From JAUIIK01 sp041390865 (GTDB lineage Bacteria > Chloroflexota > Chloroflexia > Thermomicrobiales > CFX8), in the NCBI GenBank assembly GCA_041390865.1, contig JAWKPC010000004.1:304529-368528 (forward strand): a stretch of DNA of 64,000 nucleotides, in the 5' to 3' direction. This document shows, piece by piece, positions 42,811 to 51,545 of this stretch (position 1 is its first letter; each line of letters opens with the position of its first letter). The notes below the pieces were generated by a model that was given only the letters and a program-made list of their open reading frames with translations, was not told the DNA's origin and did not search any database. The translations under genes were made by a program, and so were the position numbers.

Positions 42811-44832
42811 CTATCTTGCGATCAGCAATACGATGACCAGCGTCACGAACACGTAGGCAAGATAGGCGTGGATCGAACCGCTCTGGAGCCGGCTGACCCG
42901 GCGGGAGGCTGCGGTCAGCATCCCGACCGAGCGCTGGTAGAGATGCCGCTCGTAGACCGGCTGGACACATCTCTTCGTAGCGGACTTCGGAGACGAAATA
43001 GGCCGACACGGGCCGCTCGACATCGATCGTTCGCTGTGGGCGGATCAATGCTTGAAGATCAGGCGGATCGGCTTCGCAAACGCGGTTGCCGAATACTGCA
43101 TCCGCGGCTCCAGGCCGACGCCGCAGACCCAGGTGGGAGAAAGGCGCGAGCGACCCGCTCCGGTCAGCAGCCTGGCGACGATCCAGGGGATGATGCCCAG
43201 AGCCATCAGCCCGGCAACAACCAGCACCGCGCATGGACCCGGCGGTGCCGCTCGGGTTCAACATATGACCGCTCAGCCCCAGCGATGGCGACGTCTCCGG
43301 TCGCGACAAGCAACCGCGCGTAACCGGCTGGAGCGCCTCGAACAGAACGATCGGAAGAATACCGAGGCCAATACATCCAGCCGCAAGCAGCGCCATGCCA
43401 CCGTGCATCGACCGGCTCACCTCACGTGCATCGCGAGCGGCATCGCTGCGCGGCTGGGCGAGGAAAATAGCCGACACCGGCGGCCCGAACGAACAAGCCA
43501 GAGCCAGTGCCCCGGTGAGTGCGAGCGCAGCCGCGGCGACCGCCACCAGTGTGGCGATGCTCACGGCATTCGCCGCCGAGCCAAGACCGATCAACGACTG
43601 GAATAGCAGCCACTCGCCGGCGAAGCCGTTGAGCGGAGGCAGCGCGGCAATCGCCAGCGAGCCGGCAATGAACCAGATGGCCGTTTTCGGCATGCCCCGG
43701 ATCAGTCCACCGAGCCGCTCCAGATCTCGTGTGCCGGTGGCGGTCTGAATCGCGCCGGCAGCAAGGAACAGCAGGCTCTTGAACAGCGAGTGGTTGAAGA
43801 GGTGCACGAGCGTTGCGACGAGCGCCAGCGCGGCGATCTCGTCATGTCCCCGGCTGTCGAGCAGGACGGCGGTGCCGAGCCCGATCACGATGATCCCGAT
43901 ATGCTCGACCGTCGAATAGGCCAGGATGCGCTTGAGATCACGCTCCATCCAGTGCATACAGAATGCCCAGCACGGCCGATATGACACCCGCCAGGATAAG
44001 CAGCCAACCCCACCAGCCACTCGGCGTGCCGCTGAAATCCCAGGCATCCGCAGCAGACCATGAATAGCGGTCTTGACCATCACGCCGGACATGATCGCCG
44101 AGATGTCGGCACAGCGCGGCCGGGTGGGCTCGCGGCAGCCAGACATGGAGAGGATCAGCCCAGCACAGTTGCCGGAAACCAGCAGCGCCGAAGACAGCGT
44201 CACGCTCGAAACCAGAGAGCGACCCTGCAGCATTCAAACGTTTCAAAGTCCGGCGCGCCGCCATTGCGCAGGAGCAGAAGGAACGAGGATGAGAAACCCC
44301 GTCCCGATGGGTCATGACGATGTAGATGTAGCCTGCACGCCGAGAGCTGGCGCTTCCCCCATTCCCGATGACGAGAAAGAAGCTGATCGACATCGGTTCC
44401 AGGCAATGAGAAACGTGATGATGTTGTCCATAGGACGACGAGCAGCATCGAGGCGAGGAAGGTGCCGAGCAGAGCATCAGTCACGTTTCGCGGCGGCTGT
44501 CCGGCACCCGTGCGCCCCATCGAGGTAGCCGACGCCGTACCAGGCGGCGGCGATAGCCGGGACGGAAATCACGAACAGGAAGAATGCCGCCAGCGGGTCG
44601 GGCCTGCGCGATGTCGGCGGACGGAGTGATCGGCCAGGCGATGGCCTCGAACGCCCGATCGTCGGCGCAGGCTGTCGACCGCGACCAGAATGCCGGAAAC
44701 CGCGCCGAGAATCAGCAACAGGGAGGGCAGATTCCGTCCAGAGCGGCCGCGCGCGAAAGCGACGACGGCCGCGAAGCCGCTGTGAACAAATGGAACCAGC
44801 AAGAATGACCCTGGAAGGTCGAGATCGCTCAT
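42811..44832 (-). pseudogene. hyfB: HyfB-type (NuoL-like) membrane subunit, many frameshifts
   Basis: The start MSDLDLPGSFLLVPFVHSG (44832) and the end YVFVTLVIVLLIAR (42811) frame one gene of about 670 codons, the length of HyfB. Between them, pieces in all three frames give family motifs: EPMSISFFLVIGNGG, HVWLPRAHP, HISAIMSGVMVKTAI-type residues, MERDLKRILAYSTVEHIGII and HLFNHSLFKSLLFLAAGAI. The stretch 42965-43250 and the N-terminal third (43930-44832) change frame repeatedly, with at least eight breaks. The longest clean piece is 43280-43950. Operon position (first membrane gene, before HyfC) agrees with hyfB. The rest of the operon is intact. Confidence 0.75.
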
Positions 44833-45190
44833 TGCGGATTGGAAGCTTCGTCGTCGGCGTCGGCCATCGCCTGGAGGGCGGCGAGCTGGCGGTCAAACAT
44901 CGAGCGGGCCACGTCGAGAAGATCGAAAACCCGTTCGTCAGTTACTCGGTAGTAATTGCTCGTACCGTCTTTCCGGCTCTCAACGATCTGGCGGTTTCGG
45001 AGGACGGCGAGCTGCTGACTGACCGAGGACATCTCGATATCAAGCTGTTCTACCTTTCAGACACGGTCTGCTCGCCGGTGCACCGCAGCTCGAAAATCGT
45101 ATTCGCGTCGTTGGGCGAGTGCTTGAAGAGTTCGGACTTGAAGGTTTGTAACACCAGCCGGCCAGCCCTCACAGGTCATACTTCAATTCG
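44829..45190 (-). pseudogene. ArsR/SmtB-type repressor, 5' half frameshifted
   Basis: The clean 3' part has the winged-helix core DIEMSSVSQQLAVLRNRQIVE and SRKDGTSNYYRVTDERVFDLL. Upstream, other frames give FKSELFK and GEQTVSE, which are recognisable pieces of the ArsR N-terminal helix and first HTH helix, broken by several small indels. The stop overlaps the HyfB start (44829-44832), so it heads the hydrogenase operon and probably regulates it. No metal-binding Cys pair is apparent in what can be read. The 45191-45358 spacer shows nothing else. Confidence 0.65.
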
Positions 45191-45358
45191 CTTGCAGGAC
45201 TATATGCGAATGTTTGCAACTTTGCAAGTACAGATAAAACGAACCTATCACCGGGCAGGGCGAGGTCTTGATGAAGGTTTCCGGTCTGCTGAACCAGTAA
45301 CCGGGCCGATGACGTTCGGGATCGGTACGAGATCGATGGGCCGGCTACGGCGAGGTCG

Positions 45359-46634
45359 TCAGGCAGAACGGCAAGCCGGGCGCGTCGACAGCCCGCGGTC
45401 GACCTTCAGATCGCCGGACTGGAAGACAGCCAGGATGTTCGCGGCATCTTCCAGTCGCTTCGCAGGTCGTCGAGCAGGTTGCCCTCAGAACGAGCACGTC
45501 GGCAACCTTGCCGGACTCGATCATCCCGATCTCGCCGTCGATTCCCAGGCAACCGAGGCGGAGCGAGTCGCCGCGACGATCGACTCCATCGGCGTCGGGC
45601 CGATCATCTCATGCATCAACGTCAGTTCGTGGGCGTGGTTGCCGAAGCGGTAGGCGGCCGACGAATCGGTTCCCATGAAGATCGGCACGCCGGCCGCGTA
45701 TGCCGCCCGGTGTCCTTCGAGGCTGCGTTCGCCAGGCCGCCTTGCCTTGTCGAGCGATTCCTCAGGGATTCGGCGTCCCGGCCCTGGTTGAGGATGGAAG
45801 TCGGTTATCGCCAGGGTTGGGAACCGAGCATCGCGCCGCTCTCCAGCATCATCCCGATCAGCTCGTCATCGAGATTCGATCCAGAGCAACTCGATCGTAT
45901 CGACACCGGCTTCGAGCGCCTGAAGATTCCGGCGCGAGTATGAGCGTACACCGCAACCTTCATGCCAGGGCATGCATCGACGATCGCGAGCGTCGTCATC
46001 ATGTGGTTGCGCCACTCGTTCTTGTCGCCGGTCGAGAGGACGCCGCCGCTGGTGCAGATCTTGATCGAATCCAGCCCATCCCGGGCGTAGCGGCGGACGA
46101 GCTTGCAGCATTCATCGATGCCGTCGGCCGGCGGCCAGTAGCGCTGGTCGATCCCGGCCGGAGCAGAACATGTCTCCATGTCCGGCCGTCATACCGACGA
46201 ACCCTGACGTGATGACCCTGGCGCCATCGAGCACCCCGTCATCGATCACGTGCTTGGTCGCGACCTCCGGCCTGGCGCCGGCCATGTCGCGCACGGTCAT
46301 CCAGCGCCCGCCCTATCGAGGGCGATCCGCGCGTTGCCGGCGCAGGTGCAGCGTCTGCTCCTCGATGAACGTCGTCGCCTGCCAGAGATAGTCGGCGGGC
46401 GCGTGCTGTGGCGTTGGAGCGGAGATGGACGTGACCGTCGATCGAAGCCGGGCATGACCGTCTTGCCCGAGGACATCGAACGCAAACGCCGCCCGGGATC
46501 GATACACCTGCTCGACTTCCGGCTGATTCGATCCTGCCGTCGCGGATGACGATGGTCGCATCCGGTACCGGAGGACTCCCGGTCCCGTCGATCAGCAGCC
46601 CACCGTTCAGCACGATTCGGTTTCCGGGGGTCAT
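45359..46634 (-). pseudogene. Amidohydrolase (imidazolonepropionase/prolidase-like), many frameshifts
   Basis: ATG at 46634 begins MTPGNRIVLNGGLLIDGTG, the standard N-terminal strand of metal-dependent amidohydrolases. Further blocks in other frames are IDGHVHLRSN (metal-binding HxH), ITSGFVGMTAGHGDMF, YARDGLDSIKICTSGGVLS, MKVAVYAH and a closing GIDGEIGMIESGK with VADVLVL. Together they trace a full-length enzyme of the group that includes Xaa-Pro dipeptidase-like amidohydrolases. Six or more indels interrupt it. Substrate cannot be assigned. It adjoins the equally damaged hyfB/arsR segment. Confidence 0.65.
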
Positions 46635-46669
46635 TCTCAACTCCGTTCCTTCCTCGTTTCGCGGCGCCA

Positions 46670-48154
46670 TCATATCCCGCCGGCACGGCCTTTCGCCGTC
46701 CGGGGGCTCCAGTCGAGACCATCCAGCACCGCGACCAGCGCGGCGGAGATCAGCAGATCATCGTGGAGCGCCGGATCTTCGACCGACCAGCGCATGAGCT
46801 TGCCGGGTCCGGGCAGGACGCTGTACCGGCAGGCCGCCATCTGGTCGCGGAAGATCCGGTCGAGCCGCTGTTGCTCCGGATCATCGGCCAGATTCGGGTC
46901 GAAGCATGTCAACCGCCCGGAGTCGATCATCGACAGGAAATCCCAGCCCAGGCGGCTCTTGCTGGCGGAGCTGAAGACGAATGGATGGACGACTCGCTCT
47001 CCGAGCGACGATCGCAGAAAGCTGGCAAGGCCGGCACCGATCCCGGTCGCGTCGACGACGACCTTCCGGGCGCGCCAGACCCGCTCCGCCAGCTTCACGA
47101 TCCGCCGGTGCTGCTCGTCGTGCCTGATGCCGGTCCAGAGATAGCGGGCGACAATTCGGTAGTCAGCCGGTTTGCCGGAGACGACCCGGACAACCGTGAC
47201 TGCCGTCGAGTCCCGGCGCGGCTGGGCCCGGCGCAACGCTTCGCCCTCGATCCCGTCCTCAACCTCGCCGGCGACATCGATCAGGAGCGCGTAGTCGCCG
47301 TCGTCTTCCCCTCGCTTCCGAAGCGGTGGAAAGCCGCCGTCGAAGAGAGCGATCCGCTCGGCTGGAAAGAGGCGCCCGTCGCCGTCCAGCTCCCTCAGCT
47401 CGTATTCCGTCCTGATGAATGGATGATTCGCCCCCAACGCCTGGATCTGGCGGCGAACGTAGGTTCCATATTCAGGCACATGCCGGGCGACCTCCCGCCA
47501 GTCGACCCGGAACAGCCGTTTCCGGCCATCGGACGACTCCAGATCCCGCAGCATCCGCATCTGCCGGGACAGCAGAGTGTCGCTCGTCCAAACAGTGCCG
47601 AGGAACAGCGTCGTCGCGTTGGATGCAGCCGCCATCGGCGCGAAGACGGCGTCCCAGACATCCGGCTCGATATCCTGCGACTCGTTCGCAACCAGCAGCA
47701 AACTGGCAGTGTTGCCGCGGCTGTTGGCCGCCCGGGCCGCCGAAAGGAAGCGTACGCTGGCCCTGCCCAGTTCGACGGTTGTCCCGTCTCTGACGCGCAC
47801 GGCATCGCGCGTCAACGGCGAGTCGAGCCTCGCCAGCAAGCGGTCGCGAGCGATCAGCCCTTGGGGTTTCAACGCCGGAGTCGCGACGACGATGCTTCCG
47901 CCAACCAGCCGGTAGCGGCTGAGCAGGAACGCGAGAAGCTGCGCGAGCCCTTCATCCTTGCCGGACTGGCGGCTGAAAACGGCGGCGAAGGTCTCGCCGG
48001 ACCCGCCGACGACGCTTCCGGCCACCGCTCTGGCGAATGCGAGCTGATAGCTCCGCAGCGATCTCGCCGGCAGGACCGCCCGGCTGAACGCGCCGACATC
48101 CTCATGGATTGCTGCCAACCCATCCAGCAACGCTCTCCGTTCCATCTGCTGCAC
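46670..48154 (-). CDS. Phage-type terminase large subunit
   Basis: 494 residues with an N-terminal ATPase and a C-terminal nuclease domain. Walker A-like FSRQSGKDEGLAQ and the Walker B-type strand SLLLVANESQDIEPDVW mark the ATPase that drives DNA packaging. The nuclease part has YALLIDVAGE and VVVDATGIGAGLASFL, with the Asp residues expected for an RNase H-like fold. No portal, capsid or tail gene is adjacent, only two small genes upstream. It may be a prophage remnant or a domesticated cassette. The frame is clean despite damage in the genes on the downstream side. Confidence 0.8.
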   Translation of the reverse strand: MQQMERRALLDGLAAIHEDVGAFSRAVLPARSLRSYQLAFARAVAGSVVGGSGETFAAVFSRQSGKDEGLAQLLAFLLSRYRLVGGSIVVATPALKPQGLIARDRLLARLDSPLTRDAVRVRDGTTVELGRASVRFLSAARAANSRGNTASLLLVANESQDIEPDVWDAVFAPMAAASNATTLFLGTVWTSDTLLSRQMRMLRDLESSDGRKRLFRVDWREVARHVPEYGTYVRRQIQALGANHPFIRTEYELRELDGDGRLFPAERIALFDGGFPPLRKRGEDDGDYALLIDVAGEVEDGIEGEALRRAQPRRDSTAVTVVRVVSGKPADYRIVARYLWTGIRHDEQHRRIVKLAERVWRARKVVVDATGIGAGLASFLRSSLGERVVHPFVFSSASKSRLGWDFLSMIDSGRLTCFDPNLADDPEQQRLDRIFRDQMAACRYSVLPGPGKLMRWSVEDPALHDDLLISAALVAVLDGLDWSPRTAKGRAGGI

Positions 48155-48162
48155 GTGTCCCC

Positions 48163-48396
48163 CTAACCGCCGAAGAGGCGCGTTGCAGCCTCGACGAGGA
48201 TGGCCGAGAGGACCATGAAGATCAGGGCGTCGAGCCGCCTCCGCAAGGACCGGACATCCTCTTCGACGCTCAGCACCATCTGGCGGGTCGTCGCCTCATA
48301 GCTAGATGCGTCCGGTGGCGGGGCCGGACGCTCGCTGCTCTCCGGATTGCGCGACAGGAGATCGGCCAGCCGTTCGAGGCCGTTGAACTGCTTCAT
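48163..48396 (-). CDS. Small protein with C-terminal membrane helix in the terminase cassette
   Basis: 77 residues: an acidic and Pro-rich N-terminal half, an Arg-rich amphipathic helix (DVRSLRRRLDALIFMVLSAI) and a hydrophobic C terminus. No known domain was recognised. ATG at 48396 overlaps the upstream gene's stop by four bases, and the terminase starts 9 bases downstream, so the three genes form one unit. Confidence 0.6.
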   Translation of the reverse strand: MKQFNGLERLADLLSRNPESSERPAPPPDASSYEATTRQMVLSVEEDVRSLRRRLDALIFMVLSAILVEAATRLFGG

Positions 48397-48854
48397 CGTT
48401 CGTCTCCCAATCCCATTTCGATCAGCACCGTCGTCAACGCTCCGGCCAGGTCGTCGGCCAGTTCGCCCTGCAAAGCCCGCTGCATCTTGACCGCCCGGAC
48501 CAGCGAATCGACCAGGCGGGCAACCGTTGCGGCCGTCTTTGCGGGATCTCCGTCGAGAGCGTCCATCGCGATCACCCGGTTGAGGACGATTCGCAGCGCG
48601 CCGATCTCGTTCTGGAGCGAGCTCTCTTCCCCGGCTTGCCGGATGATCTGCTGCACGGCATCTTCGATCAGCCGGTCAGCCTGCCCCATCCGGGCGGCCC
48701 GGGCGAAACAGGCCGACCGCAATTCGCGGTCATCCCGTTCCTCTTCGATCGTATTCACCTGCAGTCGTTCGAGATGCCGATGGGCATAGCAATAAGCAGC
48801 GCCACGCATGGCCCATGCCCGGCAGCCCGGACGGGCGCACCGTTGCGACGTCAT
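48393..48854 (-). CDS. Small zinc-finger-like protein, candidate terminase small subunit
   Basis: 153 residues from ATG at 48854, which follows GGAG; an ATG at 48866 is also possible. The N terminus has a likely zinc site, CARPGCRAWAMRGAAYCYAHRH, with Cys-x4-Cys-x10-Cys-x3-His. The rest is helical, with ADRLIEDAVQQIIRQAGEESS and a helical C terminus ending EMGLGDER. Small terminase subunits are helical and precede the large subunit, so that role is plausible by position; no family match is claimed. Confidence 0.6.
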   Translation of the reverse strand: MTSQRCARPGCRAWAMRGAAYCYAHRHLERLQVNTIEEERDDRELRSACFARAARMGQADRLIEDAVQQIIRQAGEESSLQNEIGALRIVLNRVIAMDALDGDPAKTAATVARLVDSLVRAVKMQRALQGELADDLAGALTTVLIEMGLGDER

Positions 48855-49333
48855 ACGGTTCTCCATTTCGTTGTTTGTGTAGTTTCGGGATCTGATGCAT
48901 GCGATTCGCGGCGATCGTTCGCGGCAGCGGAACGAAAGGATCTGGTCAGGCGGTTGGGGTTGATCGGAACACGACGGTGTACGAATACGGGGGCATTCAC
49001 CCCGTTGACCAATCCAGGTCACAGAGAGGGTGTTCCAGAGAATGGTCGTTAAAGGGAAGCGGGACCCTTGCGGGTCCCGTGCCTTTTCGGCTGGATGGCT
49101 TCGGAGTAAGAGGTGTTAGAAGTTACCGCCTATGGTAGGTCTCACAGGACCGGACAGCGGCGGTGTCCGTGCGGTCCATCATGACCTGGATCGTGCGATC
49201 CGTGTTTGGTCACGATTCGATCGAAGATGATCGATTTGAGGTTTTTAGTAGCTCCTCGGCCATCACATTCCAGTGTCTTACAGGCAGAGTATAACCCAGT
49301 CGCCCACGTAACGCAATATCAACATGTGGTGAT
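48855..49333. other. Noncoding spacer with two hairpins
   Basis: No gene was recognised. CGGGACCC/GGGTCCCG at 49060-49079 is a perfect 8-bp stem followed by TGCCTTTT, a possible terminator read rightwards. CGGGG/CCCCG near 48988-49004 is a smaller hairpin. Sequence on both sides was checked for tRNA-like features and none was found. Confidence 0.4.
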
Positions 49334-50092
49334 ATGACTGATGTCCCAACCGGCTTGCGGCTTTCAGGCACAATTGGATTTGTGACCGTCAGGCTCAGCC
49401 AGAATGCCGAACAGGAACGCTATACCGTGAACATCCGTACGTATGCGAAACTGGCCGCTTTCATGGCCGGATTCGTCGGGCTCGGGGTCGAGCTGGCGGC
49501 CGAACGGCTGCTCGCCCCGGCCTTCGGGACGACGCTCGATCTCTGGTCCCTCATCATCGGCCTCACCTTCGCATCTCTCTCGGCGGGTTACGAGATCGGC
49601 GGCCGCTACATCGATCGCAACCCGACCCCGAGATTCATCAGCCTCTGCCTGCTGGGGGCTGCTCTCTGGACATTCGGCGTCGCCGCCTTCGGGCGCTCGA
49701 TCGCGTTTCAGATCCAGGAGTGGACGTTCGATTTCGGAGGCGTCACCTTCGGCATCTTCCTGTCGGTCCTGATTCTCATTACGATCCAGCCCTTCCTGCT
49801 CGGCATGATCACTCCGGCGGCAATCCGGTTGATCGTTTCTTCCGCCGGCGCGTCCGGAGCCTCGGCAGGCACGATCTTCGCGTTGACCACCGTCGGCGCT
49901 CTGCTCGGCACCTTCATCCCGGTTCTCGTCCTGATCCCGTTCATCGGCGTCCAGCTGACCTTCATCGCCGTCGGCGCGGTCGGTCTCTTCAGCGCTATAC
50001 CGGGCCTGACCGGAATGATCGACAGCTCCCCGGCCCAACCCGCTCCGGATTCCCCGCCCACAGCGACGACCATCCCCGAGCACGCCGACTGA
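49334..50092 (+). CDS. Membrane protein related to spermidine-synthase transmembrane domains
   Basis: 252 residues (or 220 from GTG at 49430) with about six membrane helices. The opening helix pair has FVGLGVELAAERLLAPAFGTTL, DLWSLIIGLTFASLSAGYEIG and GGRYIDRNPTPR. This is the pattern of the N-terminal membrane domain in fused MFS/spermidine synthase proteins, but the catalytic Rossmann domain is absent and the C terminus is a Pro/Thr-rich tail. Function unknown. Which start is used cannot be decided; GTG at 49430 has AGGAAC upstream. It is convergent with the LuxR gene. Confidence 0.7.
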   Translation: MTDVPTGLRLSGTIGFVTVRLSQNAEQERYTVNIRTYAKLAAFMAGFVGLGVELAAERLLAPAFGTTLDLWSLIIGLTFASLSAGYEIGGRYIDRNPTPRFISLCLLGAALWTFGVAAFGRSIAFQIQEWTFDFGGVTFGIFLSVLILITIQPFLLGMITPAAIRLIVSSAGASGASAGTIFALTTVGALLGTFIPVLVLIPFIGVQLTFIAVGAVGLFSAIPGLTGMIDSSPAQPAPDSPPTATTIPEHAD

Positions 50093-50180
50093 TCCGGAAC
50101 GGTCGTCGAAGGATCCAGTACCGCGCACTTGGCGTTGCCCGAGATCGTTCGTCGTTCGCATCGAAGCTGGTGTTCCGGGG

Positions 50181-50807
50181 CTAGATCGCAACCATCCCGT
50201 GGCGGATCGCGATCGCGACGGCTTCGGAGCGGCTCGCGGCATCGAGCTTCGTCAGGACCGAGCCGACGTGGAACTTCACCGTGTGCTCGCTGATACCCAG
50301 CTCCAGCGCGATTGCCTTGTTCGGGTAGCCGCGCGCAATGAGATCCAGCACCTCGATCTCACGCGGCGAGAGCGCCTCGACATCGGCCAGATCCCGCTCC
50401 CGAGAAGCTGGTACGTCCCGGATCGGCGCCAGGATCCGGGGATCAGTGACCGCCAACCCGGCAAGCAGTCCAGCGATCCCGGCCATGATCTCCTCGACGG
50501 CGCTCTCCCGCAGGAGAACGCCGCGGAAACCGGCGGCCAGCGCCGCGTAGCCGGAATCCACGTCCTCGGCAAGCAGCAGGAGGGGCGGGATAGCGGCCAG
50601 TTCGCCGATGTCAAGCAGATCGTCGGCATCCCAGTCGATATCCGCCAGAATGACCTGGACGCTCTCGTCCGCGAGGCGGTCCGGTAGCGCCTGCCACTCG
50701 CTGATGTTTCCGGCATAGGACAGCGACGGGTCCGACTCCACCGCGGCCCGCAGGCCGTAGCTGATGGTCGGATAGGCCGCCATGGTCAGGATTCGTGGTC
50801 GAGACAC
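50181..50807 (-). CDS. LuxR/NarL-type response regulator
   Basis: 208 residues. The N-terminal receiver-like domain has VILADIDWDADDLL, with the phospho-acceptor-type Asp, and an FRGVLLRESAVEEIMAG helix. The position where receivers normally have Lys reads Arg-Glu, so phosphorylation-dependent switching is uncertain. The C-terminal domain is a clear LuxR helix-turn-helix: LSPREIEVLDLIARGYPNKAIA, then LGISEHTVKFHVGSVLTKL. No sensor kinase is adjacent. It lies 4 bases after the upstream gene's stop and is cotranscribed with it. Confidence 0.85.
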   Translation of the reverse strand: MSRPRILTMAAYPTISYGLRAAVESDPSLSYAGNISEWQALPDRLADESVQVILADIDWDADDLLDIGELAAIPPLLLLAEDVDSGYAALAAGFRGVLLRESAVEEIMAGIAGLLAGLAVTDPRILAPIRDVPASRERDLADVEALSPREIEVLDLIARGYPNKAIALELGISEHTVKFHVGSVLTKLDAASRSEAVAIAIRHGMVAI

Positions 50808-50811
50808 GGCG

Positions 50812-51336
50812 TTACTCGTAATCCGGGTTGGGTCCTTCCGAACGAACCTGCTCGACGCGGGTCAAGGCATCACGCAGATCGTCGAGCCACTCCGACTGAT
50901 GCCGGGCGACCAGTCTGACGCACCAGGCCAGCGCGTCGCTCCGGCTGCGGGCGACACCGGAATCGATCAGCGTATCGAGCGTCTGCCGTTCGGGCATCCG
51001 CAACCGGGTCATCACCGGGACGCTGAGGTTGGTGAAGAGCTTGCGATAGCCGCCGCAGTTCACCCCCCAGGACACCTGCCGGCCGAACAGCTGCTGCGCT
51101 TCGTCGGCAATTCGGGTCCGCCGGTCGCGCGTTTCATCACGAAATCGATCGATCTTCGAGCGCAACGCCGCATTGCGGAGCTCGTCGGACGCGTCCGCCG
51201 GAATCCGGGGCTCGCTCAAGACACCAACGATCAGGATCTCTTCCCGATCGAAACTGACCTCTGGCAATTCGAGGAACCAGTCGTCCGGTATCCGACCGGC
51301 GAACCAGCCCAGAAGCTCCTGTTGAAAATCGGCCAC
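50812..51336 (-). CDS. Hypothetical protein cotranscribed with the LuxR regulator
   Basis: 174 residues, no family recognised. Visible features are an N-terminal segment with WFAGRIPDDWFLELPEVSFD, a strand ILIVGVLSEPRI and a helix-rich C-terminal half. That half contains MTRLRMPERQTLDTLIDSGV and ARSRSDALAWCVRLVARHQ, which resembles a ribbon-helix-helix-like regulator (R-x-R-D-A-L-A-W). The start is GTG. It sits immediately before the LuxR-type gene and may act with it. Confidence 0.55.
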   Translation of the reverse strand: MADFQQELLGWFAGRIPDDWFLELPEVSFDREEILIVGVLSEPRIPADASDELRNAALRSKIDRFRDETRDRRTRIADEAQQLFGRQVSWGVNCGGYRKLFTNLSVPVMTRLRMPERQTLDTLIDSGVARSRSDALAWCVRLVARHQSEWLDDLRDALTRVEQVRSEGPNPDYE

Positions 51337-51486
51337 GTTCAGCCTGCTTTCTCCCCGATCTGGAGCGGGTGAAGTTTGATTACAAGATTACATGATCGAG
51401 AAAAGGGAAAGCGGGCACCTCCCTCGGAGTCGAGGAGTGCCATGTTGTCAGTCAATGCTCACAGAGGATTAGAAAAGTTCCGAGAA

Positions 51487-51536
51487 GATCCCCCTCCATC
51501 GAATCCGAGGAAGGGGACCAGGGAAGGGAGCCTCCC
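51487..51536. repeat. GC-rich dispersed intergenic repeat, copy B
   Basis: The stretch with CCCCCTCC, a CCGAGGAAGGGGACCAGGGA centre and AAGGGAGCCTCCC matches 10204-10253. It occupies most of the short spacer between the hypothetical gene and the amidase. The rest of 51337-51545 shows nothing else. Confidence 0.5.
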
Positions 51537-51545
51537 GATTCCAGA

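Noticed and set aside
46763..48166. 467-codon open frame opposite the terminase gene
   Set aside because: It mirrors the terminase reading frame in GC-rich DNA and has no recognisable motif, while the other strand has Walker and nuclease motifs.
49060..49079. Possible tRNA or T-box-like structure near the GGGACCC hairpin
   Set aside because: No cloverleaf, no TTCRA-type loop, no T-box sequence; it is a simple hairpin.
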